In this document: positions 9,406 through 20,048 of the stretch, piece by piece
Position numbering within the stretch: the first letter of the stretch is position 1
How the letters are laid out: every line of letters starts with the position of its first letter
Assembly (NCBI RefSeq): GCF_000003815.2
Contig: NC_049981.1
Coordinates: 2,346,010-2,410,009 of the forward strand
From: Branchiostoma floridae
Taxonomy: Eukaryota > Chordata > Leptocardii > Amphioxiformes > Branchiostomatidae
Length of the DNA: 64,000 bases
Direction of reading: 5' to 3'
Made by a program: the position numbers and the translations under genes
Notes under the pieces: model-generated
Seen by the model: only the letters and a program-made list of their open reading frames with translations
Database searches by the model: none
What the model was told of the DNA's origin: nothing

Positions 9406-12400
9406 GGCGGCGCGGGCTGTATTGACGTGTGGACGTGTTTTTGCGCAATCAGCTGCTTCTTACAGCACCAGGTGAGTCCGTAAAACGCACCTGGGCAGGT
9501 GTAAGGTACGGGGAAGAGGCTTCAGAGATCTAAACACCTGTGTCTTAGTCTTAAGTGAGAGTGACAGTGGTGTAAACGACCTCAACATGCAACACGTCCG
9601 CCAGGAAAATTTTTACCTTAGAAATTCCTTTGGATAATTAGTCCGCAATAATTATGTGTGATTACGTGATTTTCCTTAATCTTCAAGAAGGAAAACCGTT
9701 TCCGAATGACACTGATCTAGGTTTGGCTACAGATAAATATATGGAAGTGACAGCTTTACTAACTAGTAGTAGATCTGCTTTATCTACGCAGAAACCGCAC
9801 AAATATTTATTTTTTACACACCCCGCCGCAGACAGTTCAAACAAGGAAGTTGATGCCTTTTTCAACCTCCTTGTACTCGCTGCACTAAAAGTCTTAATTT
9901 TTTTCAAAGAGTGACAGACGAGTAAGTAGACAAACTCAACAACTCTGCCAGGAAATTTACCTCAGAAATTCCTTTGGATGATTAGTCCGCAATTATGTGT
10001 AATTTTCCCTGGCGTAAATTCAAGAATGGAAAGTGTTTCGTAACGTTATATGAAACTGATCTACGTTTTACTGCAGCAAAACTTGTTGTTGTTGTCCTCA
10101 TTTAACGTCTATTATTTCGCTAGACGTGGCCTCTTGGTGCTGAGTAGCGCATGGTTCGCTTTTGAGTTAAGAGTCTCTCTTGGTATTTAACTCTTGGTTC
10201 CTTGTGCTTGAGAGTTGCTGGAGGAGTTTCTAGGAGAGTACGTCGAAACGGTGTGTACTCTCAATGTACTGGGAGAAGGCCATGTACATCTGTTTGTTGA
10301 AACATGTGAAACTTGTGAAGTGACTGGAAGTGACAGCTTTAGATCTGCTTATCTGTGCAGAAACCACACAAATATTTATTTTAGTTTTTTACACACCACC
10401 ACAGACAGATTAGAGTTCTTCGGTTATACTATAAGTATGATTGTCACTCCGGTTTAGAACTTTTCCACACCTGTGTACGTTTTTCCTGCCTGTAGAAACG
10501 ATGAAGGGAAGTTTTAGGTCTGACACACACGTCACTCCTTAAGCAAACATCAGTCTCAACTTTAAAAACAATCTTTCAGTTTTACCAGTATGAAAGTTCA
10601 TCAGTGTTGCTGACCTATTATTCAACTTATTGGCAGTTGAATGGGGGTAAAGTCCAGGTCGGTGTAACCTGTGAGTGGCGGACATGCAGGGGTCGGTAGG
10701 ACAGAGGATGACTATTTACCCGGATACACATGTACTAGTAGGCTAGCCCAGGTACAGGGCTTTCGCCAGCTCGAAATTTTTTTCCGTCAGCCAATTCCCC
10801 TTGTCGCGAAAACACTATTCCAGGAATTAGAGAGACTGAACTGAGACCTTGAAAAATGGGTTTTAATGAGATTATCGTATGCGAAAGGGCACCGACACAC
10901 ATTGTCAACAATCATAACAATAGCAAAACAGTGTGTGGCTTTTACGGCCGTGGACAGCGTCCCCAAGCAGCCTGTAGCTTCCACCAAGGAGCTTTTATCA
11001 GATTTTTGTCCGTCAAGGGTGACGGATTGTTATAAAATTTTTTCCGTCACATGCAGCAAATTTCCGTCAATTGACGGAAAAACGGACGCTGGCTAGAGCC
11101 CTGCCCAGGTACCATCCTATTTGATCGAGCTCCTTGCACTCGCTGCCCTAAGAATTTTTCTGTATTGTAAGAATTCAGAGGGGCCAGTAGGAACAGAATT
11201 GCAGAAAGAAACAAACATGCCGACACCCGGGATCGAACCCGGGGCGGCAGATTACAACCCAGCAGCGAAACCACTGCACTAGAAAAGGCTTACAGTATCT
11301 TATTTTTTTTCAGAGTGACAGATGAGTAAATAAACAAACGCAACACGTCCACTAGGAAATTAATCTCAGAAATTCCTTTAGATAATTAGTCCACAGTTAT
11401 GTGTAATATTTCCTGATGTTGATTCAAGAAGGGAAAGTGTTTCGTATATGTATCAGTATGATTATGAAATTGATTGGCTGCAGCTAAACTTGTGAAGTGC
11501 CTTGTTGTCGTTGTCCTTGCTTAACGTCTATTAACGTCTATTGGCGTTGTTTGTGGTGTAACTGGTAGAGCGATACACGCCGTGCCCCCAACGTTGTGCC
11601 CTTGGGAAAGCCACTTTACACGACCTTCCTCACTTCACCCAGGTGTAATAATGGGTACCTGACTTCGGTTGTGGAGGTAAAAGGAATGAGTACCTTTACC
11701 TTCCGTCTGTACTGAGTGCAATGCCACATAATTTGTCCTCGTCTGTCCAGAAAGCGAATAGAAAAATTGTCTAGATTTTTTTATTTCACTAGACGTGGTC
11801 TCTTGGTGCCGGATAACACATGGTTCAGTGACTGGATATGACTGGGTCTGACTGGATGTGACAGCATTAGAACTGCTTACCTGTGCAGAAACTGTACAAA
11901 TATTTATGTTACACACCACAGCAGACAGGTCAACCTTTACTGGCTTTAGCGTAGATTAGAGCAAGGACGTTGATGTAACGTCCTTGATTAGAGCAAGGAG
12001 GTTGATTCCTTTATCAACCTCCTAGATTAGAGGTTTTTTAGTTAGGTATGATTGTCAATCCAGTTAGAACTTTTCCACACGTGTGTACGGTTTTCCTGCC
12101 TGTTGAAATGATGAAGGGAAGTTTTAGGTCTGACACACGAGGTTTAAGCAAACATCAGTCTCAACGTTAAAAACAATCTTTCAGTTTTACCAGTATGAAA
12201 GTTCACCTGTGTTGGTGACCTGTTATTGGGAGTTTAATGGGGGTAAAGTCCAGGTCAGTGTAACCTCTGTGTGGCAGACATGCCGGGGTCGGTAGGACGG
12301 AGAATGACTACTGTGAATGCAGAAATGTTCGCAATGGTTTTATGTTCGCGTTTTTTTGCGGTGGCTACTTCACTGAGAATTTAAAACAACCGCAAACATT

Positions 12401-14329
12401 TTTCCACGACAGTAAGAGACTACAGTGCATGGCGCTACCACAAACTTAATACCACCGCGAAAATACTTTTTCCCGCTACTGAGAAATCAAATCCCCACAA
12501 ACTTAAATGCATTACAGTATTTACCTGGATACACATATAGACCCCATTTATGATGCAAAAATCAAAACGGTTCTCTATCCATGATTTAGCCTTACGATCA
12601 GAAAACAGTTTGCATTTTGCGTTCACGGTCGATGTAAACTTGTGTGGATATTTTTAAGCAACATGCTTTGTCTGTTTTTTGTGGTCTTTTTAAAAAAATG
12701 TATAATATGTGGCCCTGGGAACAAAAAGAAACACTAGGATAGTACAAAATACACCAGGACGGTGGCAACCAGAGATGACTGTAAATGATAGCAAACATGT
12801 CTGTAGGCAGGGAAACAGTAAATTCTGTGTCAGCGTAACGTGTGTATCTCATGATCAGCCATACCAGGTTTGAAAGGACAGAAGTACAAGTGTGGTCCAA
12901 TCCTACGTACCTTCAGCTTTCAGGAGAGAACGCCTAAGTTTTAAACAATTATACAAGTCCAGACGTGCTTTGCTTATGTCTCGGGGGACTTCAAATTTGA
13001 CATATTACTTATGCTATAGTGCATCAGACTTCTCTTGCTCAGTTGCAGTCACTGCGAACCAGCTTTTGTCCCTCTGCAGGTCGGCAGGGAAGACCCCCCT
13101 CTCCCAGAAGTGGACTGTTCTGCAGCAGACGGTAAGACAGAATGCTCGGCGCTACACCACCGGTCAGGCCGGTCGGGCGTACGTGTGGCCAGCCACCGCC
13201 GTCGGCGTCGCCTGCGGACTCGCGGTCGGAACGACCCTCTACCTGAGTCAGCGAGAGAAACCCGTCGGCGCCAAATCTGTCCCTACCTTCGAGCACGACC
13301 CAACCCCGGGCGGATTCCGTACGAACTTACCGGAGTTCTCACTTTCAGAGGTGGCAAAGCATAAAACGAAGAATGACCGCGTCTGGATCACCTACAAGTC
13401 CGGTGTCTACGACATCACAGAGTTCCTGGAGAGCCATCCGGGCGGTGCATCGAAGATCATGCTGGCTGCGGGCGGTTCTGTCGAGCCGTTCTGGGCGATG
13501 TACGCCGTGCATAAGGAGAACCCAGAAGTCTTCGAGCTCCTCGAGCCGTTACGCATAGGAAACATCAGCAAGAAAGATCTCATCGAGATGCAGCAGACCA
13601 AGAAGGCCGATCCGAATGACCCGTTTGCGTCCGAACCCGGTCGCCATCCGGCGCTGGCTCCAAGCTCGAAGAAACCGTTCAACGCCGAGCCACCGCAAGA
13701 GCTGCTGGTGGATAATTACATCACGCCTAACGAGCTGTTCTTCGTTAGGAACCACCTGCCTGTACCACAGGTGAGTCATACTATCACTTTGCCTCCCACT
13801 TACATACAGGAATGCATATACAAGTATCATGTTTCAGTAAAAGTATCAAAACAAAATTAAGTCTCTTGTATATTTCTTGACTGTCAACATATAAAAAGAA
13901 AGAGTTTGATGCATGTTATCATGTGACAATGCTTATATATATGTACTCAACTGTTTCATAATGTAAGTTAAATCCGTGAGCAGGCTTTTAGCCGGGCATT
14001 TGTCCATGCGTTTGGACGAACTGTTCTAAAAATAATGAGAAATTGGACGCACTAGGATCCTCTGACAAGCATAAGTTTCTGATTGATCAGGGATGCCACT
14101 TGTGGTCACACTCATCACAGTCTTCTACTGTGACCTGTTTGACAGTAATTTAGCCCCTCAAGATATCAATTAGAATGCACCATTTTGACTTAAACTCTGC
14201 ACCATGGAAGGTGGATGCCCCTGGACCCCCTTACAATATATCACTTGTTTCGACTCACCAAGAAATTTGGACCCTTATTACAATATGATCCTTGCTAAAA
14301 GCCTGGCCATAAGAAATGAATTGGAAATA

Positions 14330-14366
<37 letters not shown>

Positions 14367-17300
14367 CAGGTGGACATGAACAAGTACGTCTTGACAGTCG
14401 GAGGCGAGGGTCTGAAGAAGCACTCCTTCACCTTGGATGATCTTAAGGAGAAGTTCAAACATCGGAAGATGGTGGCCACGATCCAGTGCGCCGGGAACCG
14501 CCGATCCAACATGATGGAGGTGGGGCTGTTTGTTTGTTTGTTTGTTTGTTGAGATGCCCACTTGCAATTCACATTGTCTGGAAACCTTTAATATAACACA
14601 TTTTTCCACAGCAAACATGTGAAACATTTATTATTGAACACTGTGTGTTTTATGAATAAACTTTAAGCCTTACATGTAGAACAGAATAGGAAGGAGAGAT
14701 GTTGTTGCTTAGATTTTGAGCCCCTAGCACCGTTCTGTGGAACTGCAGCAGAATATCATACATGTATTTTGTAGATTTACCTGTTTTGGTAATGCGAAAG
14801 TCAAGGGGCATGAAATCCAGTACAAAATGTAAGACTTGAGCCCCTAGCAAGCTTCTCTGGTATTGCAGCAGAACTTGATATATTTTGTTAATAATTTTCC
14901 AGGTGAAGAAGATTAAGGGTCTGAGTTGGGGGATCGCAGCGATCAGTAACGCTGAGTGGACGGGCGTGTACCTGAGCGACATTCTCGCGCACGTCGGACT
15001 GTCCGACCCAGAGAACCGCGGAGAACTCAAGCATGTGCAATTTGAAGGTCTGGACCTGGACCCGGAGAGGGCGCCGTATGGAGGTTTGTTTCTTTTGCTT
15101 TTTTGTTTGTTTTTTAAGTAGAAGCTGTGTAACAACGGATTGTAATAAGTCTTGATCCACTCACAAGTTAGGAATGCATGTAATGATGATCATTGTAGTG
15201 CTATCTTATGTTGTAAAATCAATGCAATTCAGCCCCTACAGGGGCTGCAAAGTTGATTGGAAATAAGGTTGCAAAGAATGCCCCCTTCTCTTTTTGATGA
15301 GTGTGGAAGGTTCCAAACTCGAGGTGCATGTGGCTCTCCTCATACATGGGATCTACAGCTTTTATATGGCTTTTTGTCTGAGAGGATGTTCCTTCAACTG
15401 AAGGAAGGTATTCATTTTCATGTGAGCCGAGGGAAGAAGCAGTTGTTAAGTGTCTTTCCCAAGGGCGTATTATTGTGACCTGCTAGGGATTGGAACTCGA
15501 AACCTTCTGAGTCAACACCCCTTATCACAACACCACCCTTCCACAGGTTCCATCCCGATTGAGAAGGCGTTGGATCCGTCGGGTGACGTCCTGCTCGCGT
15601 GGGACATGAATGGAGAACCGCTCTCACGTGATCACGGTTTCCCCCTCAGGGTCATTGCGCCAGGAATCATCGGCGCCAGGTCAGTTCCGAAGTTCCAGTT
15701 GGCATAGTTTGATTTTTCCCCCAAACTCTTTCAACCAGCACGTTTCTTTCTGGGGGTAACTATGTGTTAGAATATGCAGCTTGTGATATTTTTTGTGTGC
15801 ATAATCTAGTCAAGAATGTCTTGTTTTTTGTTTTTTTCTTTGTTAATTTGTTGTTGGCAGAAGTGGCTGTGTAAAGTTTAGGCCATCCCAGATGAGAGTC
15901 TGTCCCTCTGTATTAAGTTTGTTTATTTGTTTGTTTGTTTGTTTGTTTGTTTGTTTTAGGCAGGTAAAGTGGCTGAGCAAAGTTTGGGCCAGCCCAGACG
16001 AGAGCCCGTCTCACTGGCAGCAGAACGACTACAAGGGTTTTGCTCCGCAGGTAGACGTCTTAAATTGTTTTTAAACAATTAAAAGAAACATCATAATGAA
16101 TGTAGTTATACATAGTTTTAACTATGTATAACTACATTCATTATGATGTTTCTTTGAGTTGAGTCGTAAATGCCTTGAAGTTCACAGGGATTTGATTTTG
16201 CAGTAGGGTGAAAATGGAGTGCTTCTGATTTCTATACTGAAACAATATGGGGTTGGTGGACAGAAGACAACAATGTTTTTTATTCAGTATAAACATGAAT
16301 CCTTATCACAAGATGTTAATAACAAACCACTTAAGACTTATAAACAGTAGTAAGTAATCTAATAAAACAATTGCATAATAACTAGCATTGAATCATTGAA
16401 ATTAATCATTTTTGACAGTACATGTACACATCAAGCATTTTCACAGTTGTTTTAAGTTCGCTGTCACTGCAAAAGTTGCGAACATTAACCCACCATCAAC
16501 ATATATATTGTCAGTAATACCTTCTTTCCTGTTTGGAGATGCTTTTAGTAAGTATGATACAGTACTTTTACATTGTACTTTAAAGCCTGTGATCAAGTAG
16601 ACTAGTTCATCTTAAGGTCTTTGCTGAATAAAAGAAGTTCATCCTCCTCCTCAGGTGGACTGGGACTCTGTGGACTTTAAGAAGTCCCCAGCGATCCAGG
16701 AGTATCCTGTCCAGTCCGCCATTTGTGAGCCGAAGGACGGAACCGTGTGGGACGATGAAGAGGAGGTGAGATCACCCCCGTATGCCACTCGAATGGTCTG
16801 GGTCATGTGCAGATTCAATTGGATATGGACCACGCCATCTGATAATTGGGGGATTGGCATTTTTTATTCCGTTTAAGATTTGTTAGGTTGTAGGTAGCTT
16901 TTTGTGGAACCCCCATTTAGGAAGTGAACTGATCTGAAATTGCACAGTTTGTTGTTGGTTGTTGCTGCCTTGTTGTTAACCGTTGCTACTTACAAATGTA
17001 AAGTGTTGTTGTTTACCTGTTGCTAGGAGACAGTGAAAAGGTTATGTGTTGTTGTTTACCTGTTGCTAGGTGACAGTAAAGGGTTATGCGTACAGCGGCG
17101 GGGGTCGGGAGATTATCCGCGTAGACGTGTCGGCGGATGGTGGGAAAACGTGGCACCCCACGGAGCTGGTGGCAAAACCAAACCAGGGCTACAACCGCAC
17201 CTGGGCCTGGACACTGTGGGAGGCCAGCGTGCCTCTACCGAAGGACGCTAAAGGTCAGTTATTCATTTATAACCATTTCCTTATTTTGTAATTGTTTCCT

Positions 17301-17912
17301 TATTTGGTAATAGTTTCCTTATTTGGTTACCATTTCCTTATTTGGTTACTATAATCAAACCTGGGCCTGGACACTGGGGGTGGCCAACATAACCATTTCC
17401 TTATTTTCATATCTGGTAACCATTTCCCTATCTTTTCTGTACACTATGGAAGGCTACTTTTCAACTGAAAGATGCTGGTTGGGTTCTGACATTACATATT
17501 TGGTTACCTGCCATGTTCTTATTTGGTTACCATATCCTTATTTGTAGCCTAGTTGCCCTATTTGGTCATCAGTTCCATATTTGGTGTTTTCTTCTGTTCC
17601 AGGAAAGAAGGTTGAGTTGTTTGCAAAAGCGTACCCTATTTGGTCATCAATTCCATATATGGTGTTTTCTTCTATACCAGGAAAGAAGGCTAAACTGTGT
17701 GCAAAGTTGTACCTTATTTGGTCATCAGTTCCATATTTGGTGTTTTCTTCTTTCCAGGAAAGAAGGTTGAACTGTGTGCAAAGGCAGTGGACTCAGCATA
17801 CAACACCCAGCCAGAGTCATTCAAACCGTACTGGAACCTTCGCGGGGTCGTGGCCAACGCCTGGCACAGGGTGCACATCACGGTGGAGCCACCAGAGGGC
17901 GACGATGACTGA
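9401..17912 (+). CDS. SUOX: Sulfite oxidase, mitochondrial (cytochrome b5 + molybdopterin)
   Basis: Nine exons encode 588 aa: 9401-9471, 13080-13770, 14370-14519, 14903-15083, 15547-15679, 15960-16050, 16655-16765, 17070-17253, 17758-17912. All introns are GT-AG and the phases close. The enzyme oxidises sulfite to sulfate and passes electrons to cytochrome c in the mitochondrial intermembrane space. Residues 1-30 look like a targeting peptide ([16 protein letters not shown]), followed by a hydrophobic stretch. The cytochrome b5 domain has HPGG (His143) and a second haem ligand in YAVHKEN (His168), 25 residues later as in known sulfite oxidases. The molybdenum domain has [13 protein letters not shown] and the Mo-ligand Cys294 in IQCAGNRR. 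The dimerisation domain ends in [11 protein letters not shown]. At 588 aa it is slightly longer than vertebrate SUOX (about 545). I see no broken residues. Confidence 0.95.
10755..11103. mobile_element. hAT-like MITE with perfect 8-bp TSD
   Basis: The ends are CAGGGCTTTCGCCAGC and the reverse complement of CAGGGCTCTAGCCAGC. The duplicated flank CCCAGGTA at 10747-10754 and 11104-11111 is exact. CAGGG termini with an 8-bp duplication are typical of hAT elements. Internally it has TTTTTCCGTCA repeats and no transposase. It lies in SUOX intron 1 between triplication copies B and C. Confidence 0.85.
11219..11283 (-). repeat. tRNA-like SINE head or tRNA fossil
   Basis: Read on the minus strand, the stretch has an A-box-like TAGTGCAGTGGTT and a good B box GGGTTCGATCCC inside a CCCGGG stem, as in tRNA T-arms. 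The anticodon and acceptor stems do not close cleanly. I therefore call it a tRNA-derived SINE relic rather than a functional tRNA. Confidence 0.55.
11546..11690 (+). mobile_element. tRNA-derived SINE copy (intron 1)
   Basis: The body phrase TTGTGCCCTTGGGAAAG, then CACTTTACACGACCTTCCTCACTTCACCCAGGTG, is shared with copies at 29.9 kb, 63.1 kb and, in part, 15.4 kb. The upstream GGTGTAACTGGTAGAGCG is A-box-like. Confidence 0.7.
12311..12517. mobile_element. TA-flanked MITE (CTGTAAATGC family), copy 1
   Basis: Terminal repeats CTGTGAATGCA and CTGTAATGCA (inverted) are flanked by TA on both sides. Triplication copy B preserves the empty site GACTATTTACC, whereas copy C reads GACTA-element-TATTTACC. 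The insertion is therefore exact and postdates the duplication. A TA target points to Tc1/mariner-type mobilisation. A second copy is at 47.87 kb. Confidence 0.85.
14334..14366 (+). repeat. (GATT)n microsatellite at SUOX exon 3 acceptor
   Basis: About eight GATT units run straight into GACAG at the 3' splice site of exon 3. They replace the usual polypyrimidine tract. Confidence 0.9.
14526..14551 (+). repeat. (TTTG)n microsatellite just after SUOX exon 3 donor
   Basis: The tetranucleotide run starts six bases after the exon 3 donor GT (14520). Confidence 0.9.
14717..14880 (+). repeat. Direct repeat in SUOX intron 3
   Basis: TTGAGCCCCTAGCA followed by TTCT(G/C)TGG(A/T)A(C/T)TGCAGCAGAA occurs at about 14717 and again at about 14837. 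The period is 120 bp. Confidence 0.7.
15424..15542 (-). mobile_element. SINE copy in SUOX intron 4
   Basis: The minus strand carries the family body (cf. CCCTTGGGAAAG, then CACTTAACA) and a degenerate B-box-like TCGAGTTCCAATCCC. It ends just before the exon 5 acceptor at 15546. Confidence 0.55.
15914..15957 (+). repeat. (GTTT)n microsatellite forming the exon 6 polypyrimidine tract
   Basis: About nine GTTT-type units end in TTTTAG, the acceptor of SUOX exon 6. The intron's 3' tract is therefore entirely microsatellite. Confidence 0.9.
16082..16155. repeat. Perfect 36-bp hairpin in SUOX intron 6
   Basis: The arm AAAGAAACATCATAATGAAT and its continuation to CATAGTT is followed, after a 2-base loop, by its exact reverse complement. 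It begins 31 bases after the exon 6 donor. A zero-mismatch stem of this length is likely recent. Confidence 0.95.
17003..17069 (+). repeat. Duplicated 3' splice site of SUOX exon 8
   Basis: TGTTGTTGTTTACCTGTTGCTAG occurs twice, 43 bp apart. The first copy is followed by GAGACAGTGAAAAGGTTATG. The real one is followed by exon 8, GTGACAGTAAAGGGTTATG. The upstream copy is thus an acceptor plus exon-start decoy. Confidence 0.9.
17271..17580 (+). repeat. TTTCCTTATTTGGTTA repeats and exon 8 relic in SUOX intron 8
   Basis: A phrase of about 20 bp, (A/G)TTTCCTTATTTGGT(T/A)A, recurs through the intron. Embedded at 17348-17391 is a copy of part of exon 8 encoding [12 protein letters not shown], against [13 protein letters not shown] in the exon. 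The relic has lost bases and is not a usable exon. Confidence 0.8.
17565..17790 (+). repeat. Three tandem copies of the exon 9 3' splice site
   Basis: The unit runs from TTTGGTCATCA(G/A)TTCCATAT through TGGTGTTTTCTTCT to CCAG, then GAAAGAAGG(T/C)T(A/G)A. The acceptor-exon junction occurs at 17602/17603, 17680/17681 and the genuine 17757/17758. The period is 77-78 bp. The two upstream copies are potential cryptic acceptors. Confidence 0.9.
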
Positions 17913-18504
17913 GTCCTGTTCTCACACCTCACCTTGTAGCAGGGTCATTTTACACTTAACCCGTTCCCTGCTGCCTTAGTCCTTATCCAAACACGTCAGG
18001 TGCCAAAAGGCTAGACATGAATGTTCACAGCAGGGGCAGGTTAAAGAGTGCAATCATGGAAGTCTACTTGGTGTATAATAGGGATGTCTGAGTGTACATT
18101 GATGAGTTAACCATCCCCTGCTGCAGGCAGATGTACCATGTACATGTATGCACCACTTTGTGTTGGTTACAGCAGGACTTAGCAGCTAGGAGGTTAATTT
18201 GTCATGGATTTCTCACTACTTTTGTCTCCAATCTAAAAAAAAGGATTTCTGTTCATTTTTCTATAAAATGAAGTTTATAGGGATTTAGCACATGAACTTG
18301 TTGTGTAAAGGTAATAGGGTTTTACTTATAGTAGTGATGAGCTGTGGGGTTGTTAAAGGAAATGATTATATGCTGAAGAAACTGCCTTTTGGTGTAATAT
18401 TGGTGTAATTCTACAGGTGTCTACAGTAATTCTGTATGGGGGTTTGATGTCTCAAATGCTAGTAAGATTAAGAATTAACCATGTATCAAAGGTGTTAGAC
18501 TTTC

Positions 18505-18805
18505 CAGGGCTCGAAATTCATTTTGGGGATTAGGTGCACTGGTGCACCCAGCTTAAAAATTGGGTGCACAAAATTTTTTTGGGTGCACCACTTAAATTTA
18601 AGTCAAAACCTAATAAGACTTCTTATACAACTACCACAACAGACATTTTTATTATCTTTCTAACACTTGGATGTCAAGAATATGATTTATATTAGTATAC
18701 TTGATATCTTTACATAGTATTACATAAACCTAATAAAATATTTGGGTGCACAGTTCCAATTTTGGGCGCACCTGGGTGCACATGCACCCAGTATTTCGAG
18801 CCCTG
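18505..18805. mobile_element. CAGGG-ended fold-back MITE in SUOX 3' UTR
   Basis: Ends CAGGGCTCGAAAT and ATTTCGAGCCCTG are inverted, and inner arms contain GGTGCAC-rich repeats. The direct flank CTTTC at 18500-18504 and 18806-18810 suggests a 5-bp target duplication. The termini are hAT-like. The element lies between the SUOX stop codon and the candidate poly(A) signals. Confidence 0.8.
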
Positions 18806-19517
18806 CTTTCTAAGTGTGTACTTTTATACAGAGATGAGAGAAATCATTGTACAGATGATTTTGTAGGGATGACCTTGTAGAATGATTTTGGATGACCTTG
18901 GAAAGATGACCTTGTAAGAATGAATGGCAACTTTCAACCTTCTTGTTGCCATTGTTGACTAGTTTCCAGCATTTGGTATTTGAGAAAGTTGAAAAGGGAA
19001 GGTGGACTTAGTAACATAACATGAAGTTGTCAAAAGTTGTAAGGAAGTCAAATTTAAAGCAATGGCTCTTTACAGCGAACCATGGCCAAATAATGTGACT
19101 TGCTATTCATGCAAGGACCTGGAAATGTGTGAACATTGCCGACAGATACTGTGTGAATTAACAGTAATTGATAGCTCTATCACTATTAGCAGGGATGCAA
19201 GTAGTGCTGTGTACCTAAATTCAGGTCAATGTATGGAAGGTTTTTGATGGTTGACAACAAAACAGACAATTTAAGGATCTTTAAGCAGAAGATAGTTTTT
19301 GCAAGTCCTAAACTGGTTCCTGACGTTTACTTTTTTGGAGAGACTGAACCTTAACGTGTTTTTTTTTTTTTCAAATTAAGTTCTGGTCAGATGTACAGGT
19401 ATGCAGGTCTAGTTGTAGGACAGGAAAGGAGTAAATGTTACTGTAGGTGTGGCACACTGCAGATTGGGAATGTAAGAAGTCTGATTACCTTTGGTTAATA
19501 TTTAATATAGTTGTAAT

Positions 19518-19705
19518 TAATAAAGTATTAACTTTGGACATGCGATTTGCAGAGCTTGAACAACAAGAGATAACATTTTTTTTCCTATGACTACTAAGTG
19601 CTGAAAATTGCTCTTTCAAGTTTCATCTTGTGGAAAATCTGTAATACAATGCTTTTTGATGTTTCATGTCGAAAGAGGAATGAAAATATATAGTTTCTCA
19701 ATAAA
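19518..19705 (+). promoter_or_regulatory. Candidate SUOX poly(A) signals
   Basis: AATAAA occurs at 19518-19523 and 19700-19705, giving a 3' UTR of about 1.6-1.8 kb. The next signal, on the opposite strand at 20043, belongs to the convergent gene, so the two genes end about 340 bp apart. Confidence 0.55.
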
Positions 19706-20042
19706 GGGTATAGCAGAGATTTGACTCGTTCTTTTTTTTTTCAGGAAATACATTATTATAGCTCAAACACATGGAATGCTGGTTGAAAAATTGTATTCGA
19801 ATTGAAATTTTCTGTTTGAAATTTTAGGAGGCCACAGTTCTTAGGCATCAAAGAGTGACAATGTAAAAGAAGTGTTAAGTCAGGTTATAGGTGTTTATAT
19901 ATTAATGTTGAAAAAAGTCAAAGCCAAAATGTTGGAAGTCATATACCTTCAGTGTAAACTGCTTGATCTATGGTTTAATAATTAATTTATCCATACATGA
20001 AAACAGACAGGAAGACAAACCAGATCGATACTGGGTGAAATA

Positions 20043-20048
20043 TTTATT
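20043..20048 (-). promoter_or_regulatory. Candidate poly(A) signal of the RS gene on the minus strand
   Basis: TTTATT on the plus strand reads AATAAA on the minus strand. It implies a 3' UTR of about 1.85 kb after the stop at 21894. Nothing else coding is visible in 20049-21893. Confidence 0.5.

Larger units (their letters stand above)
9585..12540 (+). repeat. Degenerate tandem triplication in SUOX intron 1
   Basis: Three segments share the same ordered landmarks: copy A about 9585-9915, B about 9930-10740, C about 11320-12540. The landmarks are AGAAATTCCTTTGGATAATT, a GTGCAGAAAC...ACAAATATTTAT block followed by CACACC(A)CCACAGACAG, and (B and C only) CCTGCCTGT(A/T)GAAA to GGATACACAT. Copy C carries a later MITE insertion. 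The segments have no coding content. Confidence 0.75.

Noticed and set aside
11219-11283. Functional tRNA gene
   Set aside because: The B box is good, but the anticodon and acceptor stems do not fold cleanly, so a SINE/tRNA relic is more likely.
12892-13079. Possible SUOX start upstream of 13080 in a continuous open frame
   Set aside because: The frame merely reads through the intron into exon 2. The acceptor CTCTGCAG at 13079 and the MAAARA targeting exon at 9401 explain the N-terminus better.
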